A stretch of DNA of 8,060 bases from contig CAYTAP010000148.1 in the NCBI GenBank assembly GCA_964435775.1, positions 1 through 8,060 on the forward strand, given 5' to 3'. The stretch comes from CAYTAP01 sp964435775 (lineage in GTDB: Bacteria; Planctomycetota; Phycisphaerae; Tepidisphaerales; Tepidisphaeraceae). The notes under the pieces were generated by a model. The model had not been told where the DNA came from. It saw only the letters and a list, made by a program, of their open reading frames with translations, and did not search any database. Both the position numbers and the translations under genes were made by a program. How positions within the stretch are numbered: position 1 is the first letter of the stretch; each line of letters opens with the position of its first letter. Of the stretch, positions 1 to 5,007 are shown in pieces.

Positions 1-277
1 AGGTAATCCCCTTGCTCCCGACACGCTCAACCGCAAACGCTCCCACGGCAAGGTCTGCGATGGTCAATGGGGTTGGCGGTCTGTCCCGATTCGATTGCCA
101 ACCCGGGAGCGGAGCATCGCCAAGGGCATTGCGGATATACGCCATCCATAGCGATTGCTCATCGGCGTATCGCTCATAGGGCGTTGGATTGTCAGCGACA
201 TAGGCGACACGGGCGGCCAGAAACTTTGCCCGCCGTCGCTTGCGGTATTGACTGCCTGATAGACGCTTGCTTGCCAT
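1..277 (-). CDS. Unrecognised protein, N-terminal 92 codons only (runs off left edge)
   Basis: This minus-strand reading frame is open from an ATG at 277 to the window edge, giving about 92 codons with no stop. The visible protein starts MASKRLSGSQYRKRRRAKF, so its N terminus is strongly basic. A mixed, protein-like stretch follows (YERYADEQSLWMAYIRNALGDAPLPGW, residues about 36-61), then a Pro/Thr linker and a helix-like LTIADLAVGAFAVERVG near residues 72-88. That tail could begin a helix-turn-helix or an integrase-type N-terminal domain, but I do not recognise the family. The frame continues upstream to a TAG at 368-370, so a second ATG at 331 could add 18 residues; neither ATG has a convincing Shine-Dalgarno. 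The minus frame is preferred over the plus-strand frame at 67-300 because its amino-acid composition is more normal. A basic N terminus beside a tRNA gene hints at a mobile-element gene, but this is only inference. Confidence 0.5.
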   Translation of the reverse strand, partial: MASKRLSGSQYRKRRRAKFLAARVAYVADNPTPYERYADEQSLWMAYIRNALGDAPLPGWQSNRDRPPTPLTIADLAVGAFAVERVGSKGIT

Positions 278-435
278 TTTCAAACGGACGGGCACGGTAA
301 GCGGATGGATGACCGACGCCTTTATTACCATGCGTCCGCAGGATTCACCAGCGGCAACACTAAAATCCTACCGATTGCTCCCGGACGCCCCAGAATTGCA
401 GCAAGGGGCAAGGCAGTATGAGCCAACGCCTTGCA

Positions 436-456
436 ACGGATGACGGATGGCGGATA
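436..456. repeat. Three tandem 7-mers (ACGGATG, ACGGATG, GCGGATA)
   Basis: Two identical ACGGATG units are followed directly by the two-mismatch copy GCGGATA. The array is short, so chance or slippage is possible. It sits upstream of the left-edge minus-strand gene and next to other short repeats, which is why it is listed. Confidence 0.5.
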
Positions 457-465
457 CAATCAAAC

Positions 466-485
466 CATGGCAAAGGCATGGCAAA
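466..485. repeat. Direct repeat CATGGCAAA, two copies at 11-bp spacing
   Basis: CATGGCAAA occurs at 466-474 and again at 477-485. The 11-bp period is close to one helical turn, so two protein monomers bound here would lie on the same face of the DNA. This would suit an operator or a recombinase/accessory-protein arm site. No protein is identified for it. Confidence 0.5.
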
Positions 486-521
486 ATGGATGGGAAATAA
501 TATCGCCTAAAAGGGTAAATG

Positions 522-545
522 TTTTAGCCTATTTGTAGGCTAAAA
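522..545. repeat. Perfect 10-bp inverted repeat, 4-nt loop (AT-rich palindrome)
   Basis: TTTTAGCCTA (522-531) pairs perfectly with TAGGCTAAAA (536-545) around the loop TTTG. It is not a good Rho-independent terminator on either strand, because the stem is AT-rich and no U-tract follows it. A dimeric DNA-binding site or a recombination site fits better. The word GCCTAAAAG at 505-513 resembles the right arm (GGCTAAAAG, one mismatch), so the site may be part of a small cluster. Confidence 0.65.
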
Positions 546-559
546 GAAAAATGACCGAT

Positions 560-588
560 TGTAAGTGCTTGTCAATAAGGGACTTACA
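560..588. repeat. 7-bp inverted repeat abutting the tRNA 5' end
   Basis: TGTAAGT (560-566) and ACTTACA (582-588) are exact reverse complements separated by 15 nt. The right arm ends one base before the first tRNA nucleotide (590). It overlaps where the tRNA promoter must lie, so it could be an operator or could affect 5' processing of the precursor. It could also be chance. Confidence 0.45.
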
Positions 589-589
589 T

Positions 590-661
<72 letters not shown>

Positions 662-673
662 CTTTTTCCCCAT

Positions 674-694
674 CCCCACCGGGTGGGGTTTTTT
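674..694 (+). terminator. Rho-independent terminator of tRNA-Gly
   Basis: CCCCAC (674-679) pairs with GTGGGG (683-688) around a 3-nt loop, followed at once by six T residues (689-694). It begins 12 nt after the tRNA 3' end. On the minus strand no T-run follows the stem, so it mainly ends transcription from the tRNA side and would be a poor terminator for the convergent HDOD-GGDEF gene. Confidence 0.88.
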
Positions 695-733
695 GTTGGC
701 GATTCCACGCTGGGTATGTGTCCGCCCAAGCTC

Positions 734-2224
734 TCACGCCGCCGGCTTGAGCGCGAAGACGCGGACGCAGTTGCGGCCCTGGTGTTTGGCGGCGTAGACG
801 GCCATGTCCGCGGCTTTGATCAGGTGGGCGGCGATCTTGAGTGCGCCGCCGGGTTCGAGGGTGGCGACACCGATGCTGGCGGTGACGGGGAGTTGCACGG
901 CGCCGCACTTCAATGGGCGGGCGGCGATGGCCTTGCGGATCACTTCGGCGGTTTGAGCGGCGGCGGCGCGGGACGTGTTGGGCATCACGATCGCCAGTTC
1001 CTCCCCCCCATATCGCGCCGCCAGATCGTGCGGCCTGGCGGCCTTGCCCAACAGCGCGCCGAGCATCATGAGCACTTGATCCCCCACCTGGTGCCCGTGC
1101 GTGTCATTAACTGATTTGAATCGATCCACATCCAACAGCAGCATGGACACCGGCACGGCGTTGTCGCTCGCCGACGCCACCGCCTCGGCGAGAAATTCAT
1201 CGAATCGCCCGCGATTGGCCAGTCCGGTAAGCTTGTCGGTCGTCGCCGCCTGCTTCAACTGCGTGTTGAGTTCCTTGAGGCTCGTCGCCTGCCGCTGGCT
1301 GCGAAGCGTCAGGTCCACGAGCGCTTCGTTGGCTTTCTTCAAAATCGCATCATAGTTGGTTCCCGACGCGATCCGGATTTCAAACAGCGACGCCACTTCC
1401 TTCGTGCGGGTGCAGATGCTGTCGAGCATCACATCGCCCGCCGACGCCTCCAGTTTATATGTCTCCATGCAAAAGCGGCGGACATCCGCGATCGCATCGG
1501 CCGGGGCTTCATCGACAAACACATCTGCGCATCGCCCGGCGAGATACACCACCTCGGTGATCTTTCGCAGCGACGCATCCTCCACACTCTTGGGGTCGTG
1601 ATGGCGGATCATCGGCGTCGTGAGCAGCGGCGGAAGCTTCCATTGCTCCATCAGCACCCCCACCGCATCGGCATGCCCGAGGTCCAGCGCCTGCTGTTCG
1701 GCGGCGGGAAGATCATTGTGACTCGTCACCGCCCCCACCACTTCGCCATATTGCTCCCCCACCACCTGGTCGAGCACCAGCATCCCCATATCCATCAGCA
1801 GCGACGCCAGAAAGCATTCCTCCTGCTGAACGAGACCAATCTTGGCGGCGATCGTGCGGGCGGCGGTCGCGGCGTAAATGCTCCGTCGCCAGTAGAGCAG
1901 ATAGTTGAACCCCTTCCCCTTGCACTGCTTGAGATTGGTCACCAGCGAAAAACCAAGGACGAGCGTCTTCACCGACTGCAACCCAAGGATCACCAGGGCA
2001 TGGGTGATCGTGCTGATGCTTTGTGAGCGGCCATAAAAGCTGGAATTGACGGTGCGAAGAATCTTGGAGGAGAGCGCTGGGTCTTTGGAGATGACACGGG
2101 CGATTTCGGCGATGTCCACTTCCTCACGCTGCGCCAGGTCGAGCACCTGGATCGCCACCGCCGGAAGCGAGGGCAGAGTCGGACAAGCCTTGATCTTTTC
2201 AATCAGCCCTTCATTCATACGCAA
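734..2224 (-). CDS. HDOD-GGDEF signalling protein (probable diguanylate cyclase)
   Basis: 496 residues. An N-terminal HDOD domain (about 15-210) carries the usual start LPSLPAVAIQVLDLA and the stretch ILRTVNSSFYG. The HD-type metal site is not intact (MDMG at 145-148), as is normal for HDOD, so this half is likely regulatory rather than a phosphodiesterase. A helical, probably coiled-coil linker (about 285-325) leads to a GGDEF domain (about 326-492) with LLLDVDRFKSVND (362-374), the signature GGEEL (406-410) and an RPHD inhibitory-site motif (397-400) five residues before it. The domain should therefore make c-di-GMP and be product-inhibited; the final Leu in GGEEL is a mild variant. No membrane segment or signal peptide is seen, so it is cytoplasmic. 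The frame opens with TTG (2224), with ATG two codons later (2218). The gene is convergent with the tRNA and is transcribed apart from the TlpA-like gene behind it. Confidence 0.93.
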   Translation of the reverse strand: MRMNEGLIEKIKACPTLPSLPAVAIQVLDLAQREEVDIAEIARVISKDPALSSKILRTVNSSFYGRSQSISTITHALVILGLQSVKTLVLGFSLVTNLKQCKGKGFNYLLYWRRSIYAATAARTIAAKIGLVQQEECFLASLLMDMGMLVLDQVVGEQYGEVVGAVTSHNDLPAAEQQALDLGHADAVGVLMEQWKLPPLLTTPMIRHHDPKSVEDASLRKITEVVYLAGRCADVFVDEAPADAIADVRRFCMETYKLEASAGDVMLDSICTRTKEVASLFEIRIASGTNYDAILKKANEALVDLTLRSQRQATSLKELNTQLKQAATTDKLTGLANRGRFDEFLAEAVASASDNAVPVSMLLLDVDRFKSVNDTHGHQVGDQVLMMLGALLGKAARPHDLAARYGGEELAIVMPNTSRAAAAQTAEVIRKAIAARPLKCGAVQLPVTASIGVATLEPGGALKIAAHLIKAADMAVYAAKHQGRNCVRVFALKPAA

Positions 2225-2231
2225 CGCTCAC

Positions 2232-2237
2232 CCTTCC
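2232..2237 (-). promoter_or_regulatory. Ribosome binding site favouring a TTG start for the HDOD-GGDEF gene
   Basis: On the minus strand GGAAGG lies 7 nt before the TTG codon (2224) but 13 nt before the ATG at 2218. Spacing therefore favours TTG. The two starts differ by two residues only, so function is unaffected. Confidence 0.5.
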
Positions 2238-2339
2238 ATCTCGCGCCGAAAAACCCCTGCACCGATACCCTCGAATGGCTCGTTCATCATCCCCCCTTGC
2301 CTATATCGTCGAAACACCACGGCAACTTTGTGATGTAAA

Positions 2340-2353
2340 TTGCACGTTGCACG
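2340..2353. repeat. Tandem 7-mer TTGCACG x2 upstream of the HDOD-GGDEF gene
   Basis: TTGCACG occurs twice head-to-tail in the 198-bp gap between the HDOD-GGDEF start and the terminator of the next gene. It could be a small regulator site in the promoter region of the signalling gene. I see no clear -35/-10 pair in this gap. Confidence 0.35.
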
Positions 2354-2422
2354 GCCTCCCATGGATGCCTGGCATTCAGGACCGCCCCATTTCCTCGGCA
2401 CGATCTAAATCGCCCCCCAATG

Positions 2423-2456
2423 AAAAAAGCCCCGAAGCATCATCGTGCTTCGGGGC
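2423..2456 (-). terminator. Strong Rho-independent terminator of the LolA-like/TlpA gene
   Basis: A perfect 11-bp stem, GCCCCGAAGCA (2429-2439) with TGCTTCGGGGC (2446-2456), encloses a 6-nt loop. Read on the minus strand it is followed by six T residues (A-run at 2423-2428). It lies about 30 nt after the stop codon at 2487 and separates this gene from the HDOD-GGDEF gene. Confidence 0.95.
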
Positions 2457-2486
2457 CTTTGCAGTCCACTGGACCAATAATCCCGC

Positions 2487-3803
2487 CTACTTTTGCGCCA
2501 TTGCTTTGGCAATCGCATCTCGTAGAACTTTTTCCGCGCCCGGGCGATATCCGATCATCACCTTGGCCACTCTGCCATCCTTGCCGACCACCACGGTCTG
2601 TGGGATCGCCTCGGCTTTATACAACTGGCCAACGGTTCCCTTACTGTCCAATAACACCGGCATCCCAAGCTTCTGCGCCTTCAGGTAGGCCTCAACCTTG
2701 TCCTTGTCCTCCTGAAGGTTCACCGCAAAGACGTTCACACCCTTGTCCTTGAGGTCATTGTAAATCGCGTTGAGATGGGGCATCGATTCCCGGCATGGGG
2801 GGCACCACGTCGCCCAGAAGTCGAGCACGACCACATTCCCCTTCATCGCCGAGAGCTTTTGCTCCTTGCCCTGCAAATCCGCCAGCGTGAAGTCAGGCGC
2901 GGCCTGACCTTCCAACTTCGACGCCGCCGACTGTGATTCCCCCTGCTCGCTGGCCGCATCCTTGGCATCGGCCGGAGGCGTCCACGCGAATTGCCCCTCC
3001 TTAACCGCCGCCCCCGTTTCCGTCTTCGTGTAGGTGAGTTTCAACTCCGCCTGCTTCACCTCCGGCGCGCCCTTCTCCTGCAACATCTTTTTCAGATCCA
3101 CCTTCACCTGCTTGAGCAAGCCGGTGGCCGGATCGATCAGCACCTGTTCCTCCCCGGCGGGGATCGCCATATCCAGCACGGCGTACGTCTTGCCATCCAG
3201 CGTTTGATCGGCCCCCTTTTTCACACTCGTGGCGCCTTGCAGCAATTCGACAGTGGGATCCTTCACGATCGCCATGAGCAGCGAAGGATTCTGCTGTGAA
3301 AGCAACCCCGGGACAAACGACGGCAGGTCGGCCGCCGACACCTGTCCCTTGGGCGCATCCTCCTGCACATACTGCTTCACCGACGGCTGGTAGGCGTACA
3401 TCTTTTCACCCGTCGAACCCATCTGCAACCCCTTCTTTGCGTCATCCTGAATCTCATGACGAAACTGACCGGGCGCTTTATAGGATGACTCAAACGTGGA
3501 GTGGTGATCCTCCTTTTTACCGGCCACATCAAATGCAACGTCCACCGAGCCTGAAAGGTTCAGCGTATCGATCTTGTGATACGCGGCATCAACCTGATCG
3601 AGCAGCTTCCGAACGTCGGGCGCGATCTTGAGCGCGCCCCCCTCGCTGGCGGTCGCTGCCGCCGCCCCCGGCGCTTGGGGCGCCACGGGCGCTGCCGGCG
3701 CTTCGGCTTTGTCGGAAGCCGCGCCGCTCTCGGCGTACGCGATCGTGCCCAGCGCCATCAAACCGGCCGCGACAGCCGACATCCATACTCGCTTGCTTGC
3801 CAT
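2487..3803 (-). CDS. Exported LolA-like (DUF2092-type) / TlpA-like thioredoxin fusion protein
   Basis: 438 residues. A signal peptide is visible (KR at 4-5, hydrophobic core, likely cleavage after AYA at residue 24), followed by an Ala/Pro-rich linker to about 57. Residues 64-276 look like a LolA/DUF2092-type beta-sheet domain: a LDQVDAAYHKIDTLNLSG start, a middle FRHEIQDDAKKGLQMGSTG, and a closing FAWTPPADA. Residues about 296-436 form a redoxin/TlpA domain with WATWCPPC (CPPC at 334-337) and the cis-proline after Ile at 400-401. The product should act outside the cytoplasmic membrane as a thiol-disulfide reductant or redox-linked carrier. The first domain may bind a lipid or hydrophobic group, which is inference. 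The ATG at 3803 has AAAGGA 5 nt upstream. The gene is monocistronic, divergent from thiG, with its own terminator. No membrane-bound DsbD-like partner is in view. Confidence 0.9.
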   Translation of the reverse strand: MASKRVWMSAVAAGLMALGTIAYAESGAASDKAEAPAAPVAPQAPGAAAATASEGGALKIAPDVRKLLDQVDAAYHKIDTLNLSGSVDVAFDVAGKKEDHHSTFESSYKAPGQFRHEIQDDAKKGLQMGSTGEKMYAYQPSVKQYVQEDAPKGQVSAADLPSFVPGLLSQQNPSLLMAIVKDPTVELLQGATSVKKGADQTLDGKTYAVLDMAIPAGEEQVLIDPATGLLKQVKVDLKKMLQEKGAPEVKQAELKLTYTKTETGAAVKEGQFAWTPPADAKDAASEQGESQSAASKLEGQAAPDFTLADLQGKEQKLSAMKGNVVVLDFWATWCPPCRESMPHLNAIYNDLKDKGVNVFAVNLQEDKDKVEAYLKAQKLGMPVLLDSKGTVGQLYKAEAIPQTVVVGKDGRVAKVMIGYRPGAEKVLRDAIAKAMAQK

Positions 3804-3810
3804 AGAGTTC

Positions 3811-3822
3811 CTTTAGCTAAAG
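3811..3822. promoter_or_regulatory. 12-bp palindrome overlapping the ribosome binding site of the TlpA-like gene
   Basis: CTTTAGCTAAAG is a perfect 12-bp palindrome. On the minus strand its 3' end merges into the Shine-Dalgarno AAAGGA (3809-3814), 5 nt before the ATG at 3803. A repressor dimer bound here would block the start of the gene. With no loop it cannot form a normal RNA hairpin. The function is inferred only from position. Confidence 0.4.
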
Positions 3823-4061
3823 CCATTGTTCGCCGTCCGGGCGCGATCGCCATGACCGGCCGCCCCACCATCATAGGCGAGCGCCCCGCCTTCCGCGATG
3901 GCGCATATTTCCGTCTCGCCCCGCGGCGACGCACCGCGATGCAAAGAGCGTAGCCTTCAACATCAGCCTCATCCACTACACCCCGGCGCCTTTCCCAATC
4001 GCCGGCGACTTTTTCGTACCTCCTCTTTCATCCCCGTGCCGATTGGTAGTAGATTCACGTT

Positions 4062-4880
4062 ATGAATGAACTCAAAATCCGTGATTTCGTGCTCCACAAC
4101 CGGCTTTTTGTCGGAACGGGCAAGTATGCCAACTATGACCTGATGAAACGCTCCCTTGAGGCGTCGGGGTGTCACGCCGTCACCGTGGCCGTGCGGCGCG
4201 AGCGGCTGGTTGATTGCGAGGGGCGATCGATGCTCGAGTTCGTCGATCTCGACAAATATCTGATCCTGCCCAACACCGCCGGCTGTTTCTCGGCCGACGA
4301 CGCGATCCGCGTGGCGCTGCTCGGGCGCGACCTGCTCGAAAAACAGGGCAACAAAGGCGCAGGGTGGGTGAAACTGGAAGTGCTGGGCGATAAGAAAACA
4401 TTGTTGCCCGACCCGATCGGCACCATCGAAGCCACGCGGGAATTGGCCAAGGAAGGATTCACGATCCTCGCGTATGCCAGCGATGACCCGCGGGCGGCCG
4501 TCCGCATCAAGGAAGCCGGAGCGGCCTGCGTGATGCCGGCCGGCTCACCCATCGGCAGCGGCCAGGGTGTGCTCAACCCGCTCAACATCTCCCTCTGTTT
4601 GGAACTGCTCAAGGAAAACGATCCCCACTACCCCGTCATCGTCGATGCCGGCGTCGGAGCGGCCAGCGATGTGTCAATCGCGATGGAACTCGGCGCCGAT
4701 GGCGTGCTGCTCAACAGCGGCATCGCGCATGCCAAAGACCCCGTGAAAATGGCGACCGCGATGAAGCACGCGATGGAGGCCGGGCGACTATCGTACGAGG
4801 CCGGCCGAATCGCCAAGAAGCGCTACGCGACGGCCAGCAGCCCGTTTGAAGGGGTGATCAGTTATATCCCGGGGGAATAG
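4062..4880 (+). CDS. thiG: Thiazole synthase ThiG
   Basis: 272 residues, slightly longer than the usual 255-265, with a complete (beta/alpha)8 ThiG layout. It makes the thiazole phosphate ring of thiamin from 1-deoxy-D-xylulose 5-phosphate, dehydroglycine and the thiocarboxylate of the sulfur carrier ThiS, in the cytoplasm. Family marks are FVGTGKY (16-22), TVAVRRE (41-47), WVKLEVLGD with the Schiff-base Lys at 104 and Glu at 106, the TLLPDP loop (113-118), AYASDDP (137-143), VMPAGSPIGSGQG (157-169) and VIVDAGVG with Asp at 195. NSG at 218-220 replaces the more usual NTA. The N terminus aligns with the family, which supports the ATG at 4062. No Shine-Dalgarno is visible. A -10-like TAGATT only 6 nt upstream (4050-4055) would make the message almost leaderless (inference). 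No thiS, thiF, thiH, thiO or thiE lies next to it, and no TPP riboswitch is recognised upstream. Confidence 0.97.
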   Translation: MNELKIRDFVLHNRLFVGTGKYANYDLMKRSLEASGCHAVTVAVRRERLVDCEGRSMLEFVDLDKYLILPNTAGCFSADDAIRVALLGRDLLEKQGNKGAGWVKLEVLGDKKTLLPDPIGTIEATRELAKEGFTILAYASDDPRAAVRIKEAGAACVMPAGSPIGSGQGVLNPLNISLCLELLKENDPHYPVIVDAGVGAASDVSIAMELGADGVLLNSGIAHAKDPVKMATAMKHAMEAGRLSYEAGRIAKKRYATASSPFEGVISYIPGE

Positions 4881-4896
4881 CGACAAGACGCGTATT

Positions 4897-4924
4897 GGCT
4901 GGAGGGCGGCGGTCCTCCGCCGCC
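4897..4924 (+). repeat. REP-like hairpin unit, copy 1
   Basis: This unit reads GGCT, GGAG (4901-4904), an 8-bp perfect GC stem (GGCGGCGG 4905-4912 with CCGCCGCC 4917-4924) and loop TCCT. It starts 17 nt after the thiG stop. The GGAG header directly 5' of a hairpin is the layout of REP elements mobilised by RAYT (IS200-like, HUH) transposases. No T-tract follows, so it is not a classical terminator, although it may still hold back exonucleases or end transcription at the convergent junction. Confidence 0.7.
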
Positions 4925-4941
4925 TTGACCGTCCCCATTGC

Positions 4942-4970
4942 GGCGTCGCCGGAGCGACGCCCTCCAAGCC
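4942..4970 (-). repeat. REP-like hairpin unit, copy 2 (inverted)
   Basis: Read on the minus strand this is GGCTT, GGAG (4965-4962), an 8-bp stem (GGCGTCGC with GCGACGCC) and loop TCCG. It is an inverted copy of the 4897-4924 unit with a 17-nt spacer between them. The two stems differ at two base pairs, and both differences are compensated (G-C to T-A and G-C to C-G), so pairing is kept. Together they form a BIME-like pair that could also fold as two hairpins on a shared outer stem. Confidence 0.7.
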
Positions 4971-5007
4971 GACCCGTCAAATTCGTCGCACTCCGACTGG
5001 AGTCACC

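Larger units (their letters stand above)
278..589. other. Non-coding, repeat-dense segment between left-edge gene and tRNA-Gly
   Basis: No convincing gene is seen here. Base composition shifts from GC-rich on the left to clearly AT-rich from about 480 onward. The segment holds a triple 7-mer (436-456), a pair of CATGGCAAA copies 11 bp apart (466-485), a GCCTAAAAG word at 505-513, a perfect 10-bp inverted repeat with a 4-nt loop (522-545), and a 7-bp inverted repeat ending one base before the tRNA (560-588). It should contain the promoter of the tRNA and that of the left-edge gene, but I cannot pick a good -35/-10 pair for either. Confidence 0.6.

Noticed and set aside
67..300. Plus-strand frame of 77 codons at the left edge
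   Set aside because: Its Cys/His/Arg-rich composition is unlike a normal protein. The opposite-strand frame over the same bases looks more protein-like and is open to the edge.
683..1114. Plus-strand frame of 143 codons, very Gly-rich
   Set aside because: It is the antisense shadow of the GGDEF domain of the HDOD-GGDEF gene and has biased composition.
3969..4175. Minus-strand frame of 68 codons overlapping the thiG start
   Set aside because: It is antisense to the conserved ThiG N terminus. The AGGAGG-like word on that strand (about 4019-4024) has no start codon at a proper distance.
4989..5002. Small hairpin (ACTCC/GGAGT) just after the GspK-like stop, as a terminator
   Set aside because: Only 5 bp of stem and no T-run on the minus strand, so it is too weak to call.
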